A DNA stretch of 12,490 nucleotides from Phycisphaerales bacterium. GTDB lineage: Bacteria > Planctomycetota > Phycisphaerae > Phycisphaerales > UBA1924. A program made the translations under genes and the position numbers. The notes beneath the pieces are model-generated. The model did not search any database. It had not been told where the DNA came from and was given only the letters and a program-made list of their open reading frames with translations. Positions 1 through 5,379 of the stretch are shown in pieces; positions within the stretch are counted from its first letter, which is position 1, and each line of letters begins with the position of its first letter. The stretch covers positions 1 through 12,490 of the forward strand of contig JAIEQQ010000005.1 of the NCBI GenBank assembly GCA_019747615.1. The letters are read 5' to 3'.

Positions 1-494
1 CCGTTGGACGCGACGATGTCGGTCTTGGTGACGGTGGCCATGCCCTGCTTGTTGCCGACGGAAACCTTGCCGTCCTTCACTTCGATCATGAACGCAGTGC
101 CTTGGACCGTCTTGGGGCCATCGCCCGCCTTGACGTCCTTGGCCATGACCTTCGCCGGAACAACGTGGTAGGTCAGGACGGCCTTGAGCAGCTCCTTGTC
201 CTTACCCAGCGCGGCCATCGTCTCGGCCGGGACCTTCTTGAACGCGTCGTTGGTCGGCGCGAAGACGGTGAACTCACCCTTCTTCAGCGCGTCAACGAGG
301 CCCGCGTCCTTGATCAGGCCCACGAGCGTCGAGAACTGGGGGTCAGACGCCGCGGTGTCCACGATGTCCAGGGTCTTCTTGGCCTCGGGGGCCTTCATTT
401 CGGGCTTGGCAGCCTCAGGCTTCTTGGCGGGCTCAGCGATGACCATGGTCGAGAGGCAAGCAACACCCAACAGCGCGATGACGGAACGGTTCAT
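1..494 (-). CDS. Secreted fasciclin (FAS1) domain protein, 3' end outside window
   Basis: Partial gene: 164 codons are visible and the C-terminus lies beyond the window edge. The start ATG at 494 is preceded by AGGAG (505-501) with a 6-base gap. Residues 1-21 form a signal peptide (MNRSV, hydrophobic core, likely cut after VIA), followed by a Lys/Pro/Ala/Glu-rich linker (about 22-40). From about residue 41 the sequence is a FAS1 domain: a TLDIVDTAASDPQFSTLVGLIKDAG-like opening, the hallmark FTVFAPTNDAFKKVP (H1 box) and LLKAVLTYHVVPAKV, then a T-K-T-D-I-V-A-S-N-G segment that leads into the H2 box. FAS1 domains are extracellular adhesion or matrix modules. The bacterial secreted single-domain type (about 160-190 aa) has no known enzymatic activity. 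Role here is inferred as cell-surface or matrix protein. A 15-base palindrome abuts the ribosome binding site (505-519). Confidence 0.93.
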   Translation of the reverse strand, partial: MNRSVIALLGVACLSTMVIAEPAKKPEAAKPEMKAPEAKKTLDIVDTAASDPQFSTLVGLIKDAGLVDALKKGEFTVFAPTNDAFKKVPAETMAALGKDKELLKAVLTYHVVPAKVMAKDVKAGDGPKTVQGTAFMIEVKDGKVSVGNKQGMATVTKTDIVASN

Positions 495-504
495 GCAAAT
501 CTCC

Positions 505-519
505 TGCCGCGACGCGGCA
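505..519. promoter_or_regulatory. 15-base palindrome abutting the FAS1 gene ribosome binding site
   Basis: The arms TGCCGCG and CGCGGCA are perfect 7-base inverses around a single central base. On the minus strand the right end touches the AGGAG of the fasciclin gene. With a one-base centre this suits a protein-binding operator better than an RNA hairpin. Function is inferred only. Confidence 0.35.
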
Positions 520-653
520 AAAACCCAGTTGACGAACCGCGCGACACACGCCGGCGGCCGAACACTCTCGAGTTCGCGATACCTCATTCGCTGGATTCAG
601 AAATCGCCAACCCACCCTCGCCCAATGGCTTGTTTAGATCCAGGACACCCCAA

Positions 654-758
654 CCTCCCCCGTGCTCCCACCGGCGGAGGTGCCGCGCCCCGCGGCGGAG
701 GGGGCGAGACTGCGAGATACTCGTGATCACAACAATCGCCAACCCCGCGCCATCAACT
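654..758 (+). repeat. Double-hairpin intergenic repeat, copy 1
   Basis: It reads as a CCTCCCCC...GGCGGAGG arm pair, then GTGCCGCGCCCCGCGGCGGA (hairpin GCCGCG/CGCGGC), then GGGGGCGAGACTGCGAGATA and CTCGTGATCACAA. The same order of blocks occurs at 1726-1830 (plus strand) and 8071-8148 (minus strand), with a variant at 12442-12490. This copy and the one at 1726 stay similar beyond the core (TCACAA...TCGC.AACCCC...CATCAAC), so this copy runs into the stop codon of the dehydrogenase. The remainder of the 495-752 intergenic space shows no gene. Confidence 0.75.
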
Positions 759-1525
759 CGCGCCTCGCGACTCGCCACTGACGACTCCCTCCCCCTGCCG
801 CTTCTGCACCATCTTCCGCAACGCGAAGTCGCCCAACCCCGGCCACATCGAAGCGACCGACATCGCCACGCGGATCATCCCGCCAGCGAACCCGGGCCAA
901 ACTTCCGGCCGCGGCCGGCGCAGGCACGCCACCGTCCGCGCCGCTACAAACTCCGGCGTCTGTGTCAGCCATCCCGGCGAGCTGTGCGACAGGCGCTGGC
1001 TCCCGCTCAACTGCTTCACCTTGTCGAACAGTTCCGTGGACGTCGTGATCGGATGCACCGTCGTCACCGCGACACCCGAGGGCCACAGCTCGTGCCGCAT
1101 CGCCTGCCCAAGATGGTGCTGCGCCGCCTTCGTCGCGCTGTACGCACCGTAATACGGGATCGCCTGGCGCGCCAGGCACGATGAACAAATCAGCACATGC
1201 CCGCGAGGCTCGCCGCCCCCCCCGCCCCCCACCCCCCCTACCCCCGGCGTCCGATCCGCGCTCATCCGCTTCAGCCCCGCGCGCACGAGGTTCGTCGTTC
1301 CGAACAGATTCGTCTCAAAGATCGCCCGCAGCTCCGCCTCGCTCATCTGCACAAACGACTTCTCAAGCCCATAGCCCGCGTTGGCGTACACGCTGTACAA
1401 GGGCCCGAACGCTTCGAACGCCTTCTCAACCAGATCGACACACTGCGCCCCATCGCTCACGTCGCACTTCACCGCGATCGCGCGCCCGCCCTCGCCCTCG
1501 ATCGCTTTCACCAGCGCATCAGCCT
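753..1525 (-). CDS. Short-chain dehydrogenase/reductase, 3' (main) part after a frameshift
   Basis: This part carries most of an SDR-family NAD(P)-dependent oxidoreductase. Numbering from the repaired start at 1654, it holds KCDVSD (63-68), NAG (92-94), the catalytic Ser in LICSS (158/159), and YSATK with Tyr172 and Lys176. A hydrophobic C-terminal helix ([16 protein letters not shown]) follows the fold, possibly for membrane association. The coenzyme-binding N-terminus is encoded in another frame (1508-1654). Supplying one base near 1520 would give one 300-residue protein, a normal size for a classical SDR with C-terminal extension. Substrate is unknown. A Gly-rich insert (about residues 136-150, [15 protein letters not shown]) encoded by long G runs sits just before the catalytic Ser strand. 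The last ten or so residues are encoded by a degenerate 7-base repeat (756-790). Confidence 0.8.
756..790 (+). repeat. Degenerate heptamer tract
   Basis: The plus strand reads ACTCGCG, CCTCGCG, ACTCGCC, ACTGACG, ACTCCCT: five consecutive 7-base units with drift. It lies inside the 3' end of the dehydrogenase and encodes its C-terminal tail on the minus strand ([10 protein letters not shown] and stop). Confidence 0.5.
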
Positions 1526-1654
1526 GTCCACCCGGCGCGCACCGAGCGCCACCAACATCCCCGCGCGAGCGCACGCAACCGCCGTCGCGGCCCCGATCCC
1601 CGAGCTCGCACCGCTGATCACAATGACTTTGCCACGCAGTTGAACAGTGCCCAT
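1508..1654 (-). CDS. Short-chain dehydrogenase/reductase, 5' part (Rossmann glycine motif)
   Basis: ATG at 1654 begins [20 protein letters not shown], with the SDR cofactor motif GASSGIG (15-21) and the following helix and strand up to GARRVDRL. The frame then closes at TGA (1508-1510). The continuation ([12 protein letters not shown]) is in another frame, starting at about 1520. In the minus-strand sequence GACAGGCTGATGCG, one extra base after CT would read Arg-Leu-Asp-Ala and restore a standard SDR. The break is therefore a single-base deletion, either real (pseudogene) or a sequencing or assembly error. No slippery heptamer is present that would suggest programmed frameshifting. Confidence 0.75.
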   Translation of the reverse strand: MGTVQLRGKVIVISGASSGIGAATAVACARAGMLVALGARRVDRLMRW

Positions 1655-1725
1655 GTCTCGCTCAGTGTACTCGCAAACGCCATACGTTCGTGGAGAATGG
1701 GCGCAGCGCTCGGCCGCGCCTTCCA

Positions 1726-1830
1726 CCCTCCCCCGGTCCTTACCGGAGGAGGTGCCGCGCCCCGCGGCGGAGGGGGCGGGACAACGAAATACTCGTAATC
1801 ACAAACTCTCGCAACCCCACATCAACCGCG
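1726..1830 (+). repeat. Double-hairpin intergenic repeat, copy 2
   Basis: Blocks in order: CCCTCCCCCGGTCCTTACCG, GAGGAGGTGCCGCGCCCCGC, GGCGGAGGGGGCGGGACAAC, then GAAATACTCGTAATCACAA. Hairpin 1 pairs CTCCCCCGGT with TACCGGAGGAG (imperfect). Hairpin 2 pairs GCCGCG with CGCGGC. It sits between the start of the dehydrogenase (1654) and the end of the thioredoxin-fold gene (1925), in the same orientation as copy 1. Confidence 0.8.
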
Positions 1831-1853
1831 GCCCGCCGATGACCGGCGGGCCG
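1829..1853 (-). terminator. Strong GC hairpin downstream of the thioredoxin-fold gene
   Basis: CGGCCCGCCG and CGGCGGGCCG are perfect 10-base inverted arms around the 5-base loop ATGAC. The hairpin lies about 70 bases past the stop codon of the 1925-3169 gene in its direction of transcription. There is no U-rich run after it, so termination is plausible but not proven. Confidence 0.5.
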
Positions 1854-1924
1854 TGTGGTAAGTCACATGAAATTCTCGCCGCCTCACCGCCGCGCGCCAA
1901 TCGCGCGACGCGGGCTCAACGCGA

Positions 1925-3169
1925 TCAGCTGCGCTTCTTCAACGCCGCCGCCTCTGCGGCGCGCCGGGCCTTCACGCCCGGGTCACGCTCGATGATCGAG
2001 TCCACCACCGCCTGGAACTCCGGCTGCAGCGGGTTGCCGATCCAGCGGACCACGCCGTCGGAGCTCATCAGGAACACCGTCGGGAACGCCTGGACCTGAA
2101 GCTCCTCGGAGATCTTCTTGTCGGTGTCCCACGCGTGGATCATCTCGCTGTCCTTCGACCGCAGGAACCGCTCGACATCGATCTTCATCTCGTTGTAGCC
2201 GGTCATACCGATGCCCACGAGATCCTCGCGATACTTGGTCTGGAGATACTCCAGCGTCGGCTTGGCACGCATGCACGGGCCGCACCAGGTCGCCCAGAAG
2301 TCCACGAGCACGACGCGACCGCGGGTGTCGGGAACCTGGCCCTTGAACCAGACCTCTTCGCCGCCGAACTTCACGGGCCACTTCTTGCCCTGAATGTTGT
2401 TCGCGTGCGACTGCACGACCTGCTTGTCGTTCTGCTTCGGCCACAGCAGCGCCTCGAAGACCGAGTCCTCGGGCATCTTGAAATCGACCTTGATCTTCTC
2501 GCCGGGGTTGACGACGTTCTTGGCCTCGCGGGTCATCGCGGCCTTCTCACGCGCCGCCTTCTCGTTCGCCGCGATCACGCCCAGACGGCCCTTGGCCTCC
2601 TCGGGCGTTTCCTTCAGCAGCGCCTCAGCCGCCGCCGCGACAGAGCCGACCTCGACATCCACGAAGCGGAGCTGGCCGGCGCGATCGATGAAGTACACAT
2701 CGGGGTTCTGATCGCTCTTGAGCGCGGCGCGGAACTCGCCCTTGTCATCGTGCGCCAGCAAGGCCTTGATGCCCTTCTCGCCGGCGAGCTTCACGCCCTC
2801 ATCCCACATCTTCGCGTCGTGTGCCGCGATGACGATGAGCCCGCCCTTGCTGGACTCGCTCAACGCGGCCAGTTGCTGAATCGCCTGCACCGAGCTGGGG
2901 CGCCAGTTGGCCCACATCACCACCGCGACGACCTTGTCCTTCATCGCGTCGGCGCTCGGCGCCTCGCCGTTCTGCCACTTGCTGAGCTTGCTCAGTACGC
3001 TGGCGTCGAACGACGTCAGTTCCATCTTGTTCAACGCCGCGCGCTTGTCGCCGACGCCGTCGCGACGGATCTCCGGCTGATCAACGTCACGGGTCGTGGT
3101 TCCAACGCCCATCGTCGTGCCCGCAAAGGTCATCGCGGCCAGGACGAACGCCATCATCGATCGCTTCAT
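1925..3169 (-). CDS. Secreted double thioredoxin-fold protein (TlpA/ResA-like C-terminal domain)
   Basis: 414 residues. The start ATG at 3169 has GAGGAG 7 bases upstream. Residues 1-21 look like an export signal (MKRSMMAFVLAAMTFAGTTMG). The first thioredoxin-like domain (about 78-187: VVAVVMWANWRPSSVQ...LIVIAAHD...NPDVYFIDRAGQL) has WANWRPSS where the redox motif should be and no cysteine. A charged Ala/Glu/Lys helix (about 188-216) links to the second domain (about 284-395), which has VVLVDFWATWCGPC (Cys296, Cys299) and the cis-proline in AFPTVFL (Pro363). The C-terminus is a basic Ala-rich tail. Such proteins are periplasmic thiol-disulfide oxidoreductases, often acting in cytochrome c maturation or disulfide reduction. 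No cytochrome gene is adjacent, so the partner is unknown. Alternatively the whole may act as a substrate-binding plus redox pair. Confidence 0.93.
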   Translation of the reverse strand: MKRSMMAFVLAAMTFAGTTMGVGTTTRDVDQPEIRRDGVGDKRAALNKMELTSFDASVLSKLSKWQNGEAPSADAMKDKVVAVVMWANWRPSSVQAIQQLAALSESSKGGLIVIAAHDAKMWDEGVKLAGEKGIKALLAHDDKGEFRAALKSDQNPDVYFIDRAGQLRFVDVEVGSVAAAAEALLKETPEEAKGRLGVIAANEKAAREKAAMTREAKNVVNPGEKIKVDFKMPEDSVFEALLWPKQNDKQVVQSHANNIQGKKWPVKFGGEEVWFKGQVPDTRGRVVLVDFWATWCGPCMRAKPTLEYLQTKYREDLVGIGMTGYNEMKIDVERFLRSKDSEMIHAWDTDKKISEELQVQAFPTVFLMSSDGVVRWIGNPLQPEFQAVVDSIIERDPGVKARRAAEAAALKKRS

Positions 3170-3346
3170 AACGCGGCTCCTCGTTCCTAAAGAACGGTGT
3201 CAATGCGCAACGCCCCCGTTGAGTTCGAAGACGAGAGTCTACCCGATTCAGATGTCCACATACGCGACCGGGTCACGAATGTTTACCGACATTCTTCGAT
3301 TCCGCTGCGATTTCGGGGGCTTGGCTGTTCGGTGGAGCGGGGTGGG

Positions 3347-3368
3347 AATTGTGCCGCGCGGCACAATT
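3347..3368. promoter_or_regulatory. Perfect 22-base palindrome between the methyltransferase and thioredoxin-fold genes
   Basis: The half-sites AATTGTGCCGC and GCGGCACAATT are exact inverses with no spacer. It is 35 bases past the stop of the RNA methyltransferase and 178 bases upstream of the thioredoxin-fold gene. It could be a dimeric regulator operator for the latter, or a terminator stem for the former (no U-run on the minus strand, which continues CCCACC). Confidence 0.45.
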
Positions 3369-3402
3369 TGTGGGGATATCAAGCGAAGGTCTTGTTCTAT
3401 AA

Positions 3403-4281
3403 CTATTCGGATTTCGGCAGTGCGAATCTGGAAAGGGCGATGGCGACGCTGACGTTGACGTTCAGGGAATCGACGCCGGGGGCCATGGGGATCATCGCGC
3501 GGTCGTGGCAGAGTTCTAGAAGACCTGTGGAAAGACCCGGGCCCTCGGTGCCGACGACGAGGGCGACGCGGTGGTTGGCGGTCAAGGCGTGGGTGGCCGC
3601 GGCGTCCAGGGGGGTGGCGGTTGGGCCGATGGCGAGGGCGATGATGCGGATGCCATCGGCGCGGAGGAGCTGGAGATCGGCGGGCCAAAGGTTGGTGCGA
3701 GCGAAGGGGACGTGGAGCGCGCAGCCGACCGAGACGCGGAGGGATTTTCGGTAGAGGGGGTCGGCGCAGCGGGAGGAGAGGATGATGCCGGCGGCGCCGA
3801 GAGCCGCGGCGGAGCGGAAGATGCCGCCGACGTTGTCGTGGTTTGCGAGGTCTTCGAGGACGACCAGCGGGCGACCGGGCTGGCACATCGCGGCGACTTC
3901 GGGGACCGAGCGGGCGGGTGGGCGCTGGCAGACGGCGAGCAAGCCGCGGTGGAGGTTGAAGCCGACGAGGGCTTCGATCGCGGCGTCGGCGATGACGTAG
4001 ACGGGGGTGGAGCCCTGGAGGCGATCGAGCTTGGCGCGCATGGGCTGCACGCGCGATGTCGAGATCAGCACCGAGACGATGCGCGCGGGGCTGGTGAGGA
4101 GCATGTTGAAGACGACCTCACCCTCGGCCATGAAGCGGCCGGGGACCGGGGGAGCGTCGCGATCGGCGGGGTCGGCGTGGGGATCGAGAAATCCGCCGGC
4201 GAGCTGGCGGTCTTTGACGTCGCGGTAATCGGCGAGGCGCGGGTCGTCGAGGGATCCGATGTTGATGAGAACCGGGGGCAC
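3403..4281 (-). CDS. SpoU/TrmH-family RNA 2'-O-ribose methyltransferase
   Basis: 292 residues from a GTG at 4281. The frame stays open further upstream, but those codons are low-complexity and overlap the end of the neighbouring gene. No clear ribosome binding site marks the start, so it is uncertain by some codons. The first 120 residues are the variable substrate-recognition part, with DDPRLADYRDVKD near the start and GRFMAEGEVVFNMLL (48-62). The SPOUT catalytic domain follows, with all three family motifs: motif 1 EDLANHDNVGGIFRSAAALG (143-162, conserved Arg156), motif 2 VVGTEGPGLS (242-251), motif 3 IPMAPGVDSLNVNVSVAIAL (264-283). The family uses S-adenosylmethionine to methylate the 2'-OH of a ribose in tRNA or rRNA, and works as a dimer through a trefoil knot. 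Which nucleotide is modified cannot be told from sequence. Confidence 0.92.
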   Translation of the reverse strand: MPPVLINIGSLDDPRLADYRDVKDRQLAGGFLDPHADPADRDAPPVPGRFMAEGEVVFNMLLTSPARIVSVLISTSRVQPMRAKLDRLQGSTPVYVIADAAIEALVGFNLHRGLLAVCQRPPARSVPEVAAMCQPGRPLVVLEDLANHDNVGGIFRSAAALGAAGIILSSRCADPLYRKSLRVSVGCALHVPFARTNLWPADLQLLRADGIRIIALAIGPTATPLDAAATHALTANHRVALVVGTEGPGLSTGLLELCHDRAMIPMAPGVDSLNVNVSVAIALSRFALPKSE

Positions 4282-4341
4282 GGGCGATGGTACGAAGGTT
4301 GGCGGGAAGACTGATCCGGATTCTCGTTGACTCGTTCGCTC

Positions 4342-4397
4342 GCGAGCGCTCGACCCGTGCCTTCGCGGAGGCTCAGGCACGGAGTCCGAATTCGCGG
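4342..4397 (+). repeat. Second hairpin repeat family, copy 1
   Basis: Shares with 7094-7150 the order GCGAGCG, TCGACCCGTGC, CTCAGGCACGG, GTCCG, TTCGC. Here the arms CCGTGCCT (4355-4362) and AGGCACGG (4375-4382) are a perfect 8-base stem with a 12-base loop. It lies just past the stop of the FG-GAP gene (4418, minus strand) and may serve as its terminator. It fills most of the 4282-4417 gap. Confidence 0.6.
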
Positions 4398-4417
4398 GAC
4401 TCGATGGAGACTCGCAA

Positions 4418-5353
4418 TCAGAATGCGCAGCCGTCGAAGAAGATCGCGAAGAAGAGGTTGTAGTCGCCTTCGGTGACGCCGTTGTTGACAAATGGCGGGA
4501 TGCCGCCGTTGCCGAACGGCGGCAGGGCTTGGCCGGTGTCGTCGGCGATGTCGCAGGCGAGGCCGGCGTCGAAGAAGGTGGCGAAGAAGAGGTTGTAGTC
4601 GCCCTCAGTGACGCCATTGTTGACGAGCGATGGGCCGACCGGCCCGATCGGCGGCAGCGGCTCGCCGGTGTCGTAGGCGATGTCCGCGGGGTTGCAACGG
4701 CAGGTGATCACGGTCACCACGACCGACGCGCAGGCGTCGCTGGTGTTGCCGTTGGACGTGCGGCGGGCGCGGGCGAAGTACGTCGTCGTCGCGGCGGGGG
4801 TGACATTGAAGGGGTTGCCGGTGCCGATGAGCGTGCCGCCGCAGGAGCCGGTGAACCAGTCGATGACGATGCCGGCGCCGGGGTTGGCGACGGAGAGGGA
4901 TGCGGTATCTCCGTTGCACACGTTGGCGGGCGAAGCGAGCGGGCTGGTCGGCGTGGGCGGTGGCAGGAGGAAGACGTACGCCGCGCCCATATCGGGGGCG
5001 GTGTTGTCGCTCTGCGTGCTGTTAACGCCGCTGGCCCTGCTGTCCTCCAGGTGTGCTCCGACCACAACGATGTCTCCCGATACCGCGACGGAGATCCCGA
5101 AGTTGTCCGCCGGCTCCGCGTTGGAGGCTTTGAGGTACGACTGCTGCGTCCACGCCGGTCCGGAGCGGACGAAGACATACGCTGCGCCGGATGAGCCAGC
5201 GCTGTTGTCGGCCTGATTGCCGTTCACACCGGTGGCGCTGCTATCTTCGCCGAGGGCACCGACCACGACCGTGTCACCCGAGATCGCAACAGCGTTGCCA
5301 AATAGATCAGCTGCGTCGGGGTTCGAGGCCTTCAAGTAGGCCTCTTGAGTCCA
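4418..5353 (-). CDS. FG-GAP repeat protein, 3' part: repeats, Ig-like domain, GC-type dockerin-like anchor
   Basis: 311 residues in the frame that continues the gene at 5332-6753 after a frame change. They hold two more FG-GAP units (67-residue period; LFGNAVAISGDTVVVGALGED and NFGISVAVSGDIVVVGAHLED). A Pro/Thr linker and an Ig-like domain follow (about 144-217: CNGDTASLSV...IDWFTGSCGGTLIGTG...TTTYFARA...CASVVVTV). Two tandem C-terminal motifs close the protein (about 221-262 and 267-307): DIAYDTG/DIADDTG, then VNNGVTEGDYNLFFA[TI]FFD, ending DGCAF. I recognise this ending as the GC-type dockerin-like anchor of Phycisphaerales secreted proteins; the Asp-rich DxxDDxG loops suggest calcium binding. 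No own start codon or ribosome binding site is evident at the junction, so this part is probably not translated alone. Confidence 0.8.
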   Translation of the reverse strand, partial: WTQEAYLKASNPDAADLFGNAVAISGDTVVVGALGEDSSATGVNGNQADNSAGSSGAAYVFVRSGPAWTQQSYLKASNAEPADNFGISVAVSGDIVVVGAHLEDSRASGVNSTQSDNTAPDMGAAYVFLLPPPTPTSPLASPANVCNGDTASLSVANPGAGIVIDWFTGSCGGTLIGTGNPFNVTPAATTTYFARARRTSNGNTSDACASVVVTVITCRCNPADIAYDTGEPLPPIGPVGPSLVNNGVTEGDYNLFFATFFDAGLACDIADDTGQALPPFGNGGIPPFVNNGVTEGDYNLFFAIFFDGCAF

Positions 5354-5379
5354 GCCTTGAAGTAGGCCTGCTGGGTCCA
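5328..5379 (-). repeat. 26-base near-tandem duplication at the frame break
   Basis: On the minus strand, 5379-5354 and 5353-5328 are adjacent 26-base copies starting TGGACCCAGCAGGCC and TGGACTCAAGAGGCC, differing at four positions. Both encode WTQ[QE]AY[FL]KA. Because 26 is not a multiple of three, the reading frame changes here. Elsewhere in the protein the same motif recurs every 201 bases. Confidence 0.85.

Noticed and set aside
102..1184. Long plus-strand open frame (360 codons) across the fasciclin and dehydrogenase genes
   Set aside because: It is antisense to two genes with clear domains, is rich in Arg/Leu/Pro/His as expected from GC-rich shadow frames, and runs through an intergenic hairpin repeat.
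1516..1528. Programmed -1 frameshift in the dehydrogenase
   Set aside because: No slippery heptamer of the X XXY YYZ type and no clear stimulatory structure at the junction; a simple base deletion or sequencing error explains it.
654..1830. Integron-type gene cassette with attC sites around the dehydrogenase
   Set aside because: The repeats lack recognisable attC core sites (GTTRRRY type) and no integrase is present; direct repeats flanking one gene are not enough.
2135..3190. 351-codon plus-strand frame opposite the thioredoxin-fold gene
   Set aside because: Shadow of a gene with an unmistakable WCGPC domain; the translation is Leu/Arg/Asp/Val-rich low complexity without a domain.
3198..3203. 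TTGACA on the minus strand upstream of the thioredoxin-fold gene
   Set aside because: No -10-like hexamer at a proper distance before the start codon; the expected position falls on the ribosome binding site.
3571..4314. 247-codon plus-strand frame opposite the RNA methyltransferase
   Set aside because: Gly/Asp/Glu/Ala-rich shadow; the minus strand carries all three SpoU motifs.
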